Below the pieces are notes generated by a model that was not told the origin of the DNA, did no database searches, and saw nothing but the letters and a program-made list of their open reading frames with translations. A DNA stretch of 7,603 bases from Bacillota bacterium (GTDB taxonomy: Bacteria; Bacillota; UBA4882; UBA8346). The stretch spans positions 1 through 7,603 of the forward strand of contig JANQHU010000041.1 of NCBI GenBank assembly GCA_028282485.1, in the 5' to 3' direction. Positions within the stretch are counted from its first letter, which is position 1, and the number at the start of each line of letters is the position of its first letter. Shown here in pieces: positions 6,349 through 7,603 of this stretch. The translations under genes and the position numbers were made by a program.

Positions 6349-6894
6349 TCACTTTTCAGTAAAAACCCCGAGAGAGACATCTCCATATTTACGTTTCTTC
6401 TGTAACTGAAATCCCGGATGATCTATCGCTAGCTTAGTGGGGTACTCCACAATTAAAGAACCCTCGGCTTTTAAAAGTTCCTGCTTTAAAATCAGTTCCA
6501 AAGTTTTGGGAAGTAATCCTTGGTAATAGGGGGGATCAAGAAAAATAAAATCAAATTGCATGGTTCGCTTTTTAACAGCCTCCAAGGTCTTTTCCACCGC
6601 TAAATTCAAAAGGATGACCTGATCTGGCTCGGCTACTATTTTTAAATTCTCTTTAATTAACCGGATACTTAGATGGCTCTGATCTCCCATAACTACGGTG
6701 GCGGCCCCACGGCTTAACGCTTCAATTCCGATAGCCCCGCTTCCCGCAAAAGGATCTAAAAAATCAGCTCCTTCAATATCCGCACCAATAATATTAAAAA
6801 TCGCTTCCCGGACCCGATCGGCAGTAGGTCTGACCCCCTGATGCTTTGGGCCGTTTAAAACTCGTCCGCGGTATGTGCCGGCGATAACTCTCAT
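6349..6894 (-). CDS. rsmD: 16S rRNA (guanine966-N2)-methyltransferase RsmD
   Basis: RsmD methylates one guanine of 16S rRNA (G966 in E. coli numbering) during small-subunit assembly, using S-adenosylmethionine. The 181 residues match the family size. The N-terminus MRVIAGTYRGR and RPTADRVREAIFNI (22-35) are family signatures. DPFAGSGAIGIEALSRGA (47-64) is the SAM-binding loop of the Rossmann-like fold. FDFIFLDPPY (114-123) carries the DPPY catalytic motif of N-methyltransferases acting on exocyclic amines. The ATG at 6894 is only two bases after the stop of the upstream degV-like gene, and no well-spaced ribosome binding site is seen (AGGAG lies 14 bases away), so translation is probably coupled to that gene. 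coaD follows 33 bases downstream. Confidence 0.96.
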   Translation of the reverse strand: MRVIAGTYRGRVLNGPKHQGVRPTADRVREAIFNIIGADIEGADFLDPFAGSGAIGIEALSRGAATVVMGDQSHLSIRLIKENLKIVAEPDQVILLNLAVEKTLEAVKKRTMQFDFIFLDPPYYQGLLPKTLELILKQELLKAEGSLIVEYPTKLAIDHPGFQLQKKRKYGDVSLGVFTEK

Positions 6895-6896
6895 TG

Positions 6897-7603
6897 TTAA
6901 CTCACTGCTCCTGGTAATACGGCATAACCAAAAGTAAAAGGCCCGGAATGGGAAGATAAGGTCGGTCCAATTAGGTTTTGATAACTATTGGTTATGTGCA
7001 AATTATGCTGGGCTAAGGATAGCAATTCCGTAGCTAATTCCGGTAAATTAGTATGCATTACACTTAATAATAACGGTTTTTTACCAAAGTCAGACTGCAG
7101 AGCTGCGATCATTCTTTGAGCTACTTTTTGATTATTACCTCGGATTTTTTCCACTGGAACTACTTCTCCTCCGGCAATCCCTAACAGGGGCTTAATATTT
7201 AAAATATTCCCCAGCAAAGCATTAGCCCTTCCTATTCTACCATTTTTAGCTAGATAATCCAAGTTTTTTACCGTAAAATATACTTTCACATGCTCACGCC
7301 AAGCTAATATTTGGGCGATAATTTCCTTTTTCTCAGTCCCTTTCCGGGCTAATTCAGCGGCTTTAACTGCTATCAAACCGGCTCCCATACAGACACTGCT
7401 GGAATCGATAATGGTCACTTTTTCCGGATTATCTAACATACTAGCAGCTATCTGAGCCGAATTGCCAGTCCCGCTTAATTTCTCGGAAATATGGATGACA
7501 ATTACCGCCTCTGCTTCTTGCAGGACTTCTTGGTAGACCCTTAAAAAATCCAAAGGCTGCGGTTGAGAGGTTGAAGGAATAATTCTCTCTTCTTGCATCC
7601 GTT
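6897..7603 (-). CDS. DegV-family fatty-acid-binding protein, 5' end beyond the window
   Basis: DegV proteins bind long-chain fatty acids. In Firmicutes, FakB-type members hand the fatty acid to the kinase FakA. About 235 residues are visible. The frame stays open to the right edge, and the Met at 7598 is internal: it falls just before the STSQP motif, which lies about 60-70 residues into a typical DegV protein of about 280 residues. The missing part is therefore the usual DSTADLP-type N-terminus. Visible family features are TSQPQPLDF, SEKLSGTGNSAQIA (lipid carboxylate-binding Ser/Thr region), DSSSVCMGAG, LAKNGRIGRANALLGNILNI and the C-terminal IGPTLSSHSGPFTFGY. A degV-like gene upstream of rsmD fits a clostridial locus in which a DAK-type kinase gene and recG are often also nearby. 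recG is not between them here. Which lipid is bound cannot be told. Confidence 0.9.
   Translation of the reverse strand, partial: RMQEERIIPSTSQPQPLDFLRVYQEVLQEAEAVIVIHISEKLSGTGNSAQIAASMLDNPEKVTIIDSSSVCMGAGLIAVKAAELARKGTEKKEIIAQILAWREHVKVYFTVKNLDYLAKNGRIGRANALLGNILNIKPLLGIAGGEVVPVEKIRGNNQKVAQRMIAALQSDFGKKPLLLSVMHTNLPELATELLSLAQHNLHITNSYQNLIGPTLSSHSGPFTFGYAVLPGAVS

Noticed and set aside
7596..7598. ATG at 7596-7598 as the real start of the DegV-family gene.
   Set aside because: The reading frame continues upstream to the window edge and the DegV N-terminal region is missing, so this Met is internal and the gene is truncated by the window.

Overview
The window carries a minus-strand run of housekeeping genes from a Firmicutes genome, most likely a member of the Clostridia, interrupted by one small AT-rich island. 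Three things point there. Nearly every gene has a strong AGGAGG-type ribosome binding site. IspH is fused to ribosomal protein S1, an arrangement known from Clostridia and relatives. A pyruvate phosphate dikinase of the bacterial (Clostridium symbiosum) type is also present. I cannot name a genus from the sequence alone.

In transcription order (right to left) the window holds: the 3' part of a DegV-family lipid-binding protein gene (5' end beyond the window); rsmD (16S rRNA guanine-N2 methyltransferase); coaD (phosphopantetheine adenylyltransferase, CoA synthesis); a gene for a 155-residue coiled-coil protein of unknown function; cmk (cytidylate kinase); and the ispH-rpsA fusion (isoprenoid synthesis plus an S1 RNA-binding protein). 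The gaps between these six are 2 to 35 bases and I see no terminator inside the run, so they probably form one operon. It ends at a hairpin plus U-tract overlapping the stop codon of the fusion gene. The products are unrelated enzymes of core metabolism and translation.

Downstream, about 1421-2490 is much richer in A+T than its surroundings. It holds an unrecognised gene for a 214-residue exported helical protein with its own likely promoter. Next to it lies a decayed, frameshifted second copy of the start of that gene, and then a leader with two overlapping inverted repeats in front of ppdK. The final gene, ppdK, runs off the left edge after 473 codons, just past its phosphorylatable histidine (His455).

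The least ordinary points are the decayed tandem copy beside the orphan secreted-protein gene, a near-consensus ribosome binding site inside the ispH-rpsA fusion placed to start a free S1 protein at Met284, and the inverted repeats upstream of ppdK. I found no CRISPR array, tRNA, rRNA, transposase or phage gene, and no clear evidence of a wholly new multi-gene system.
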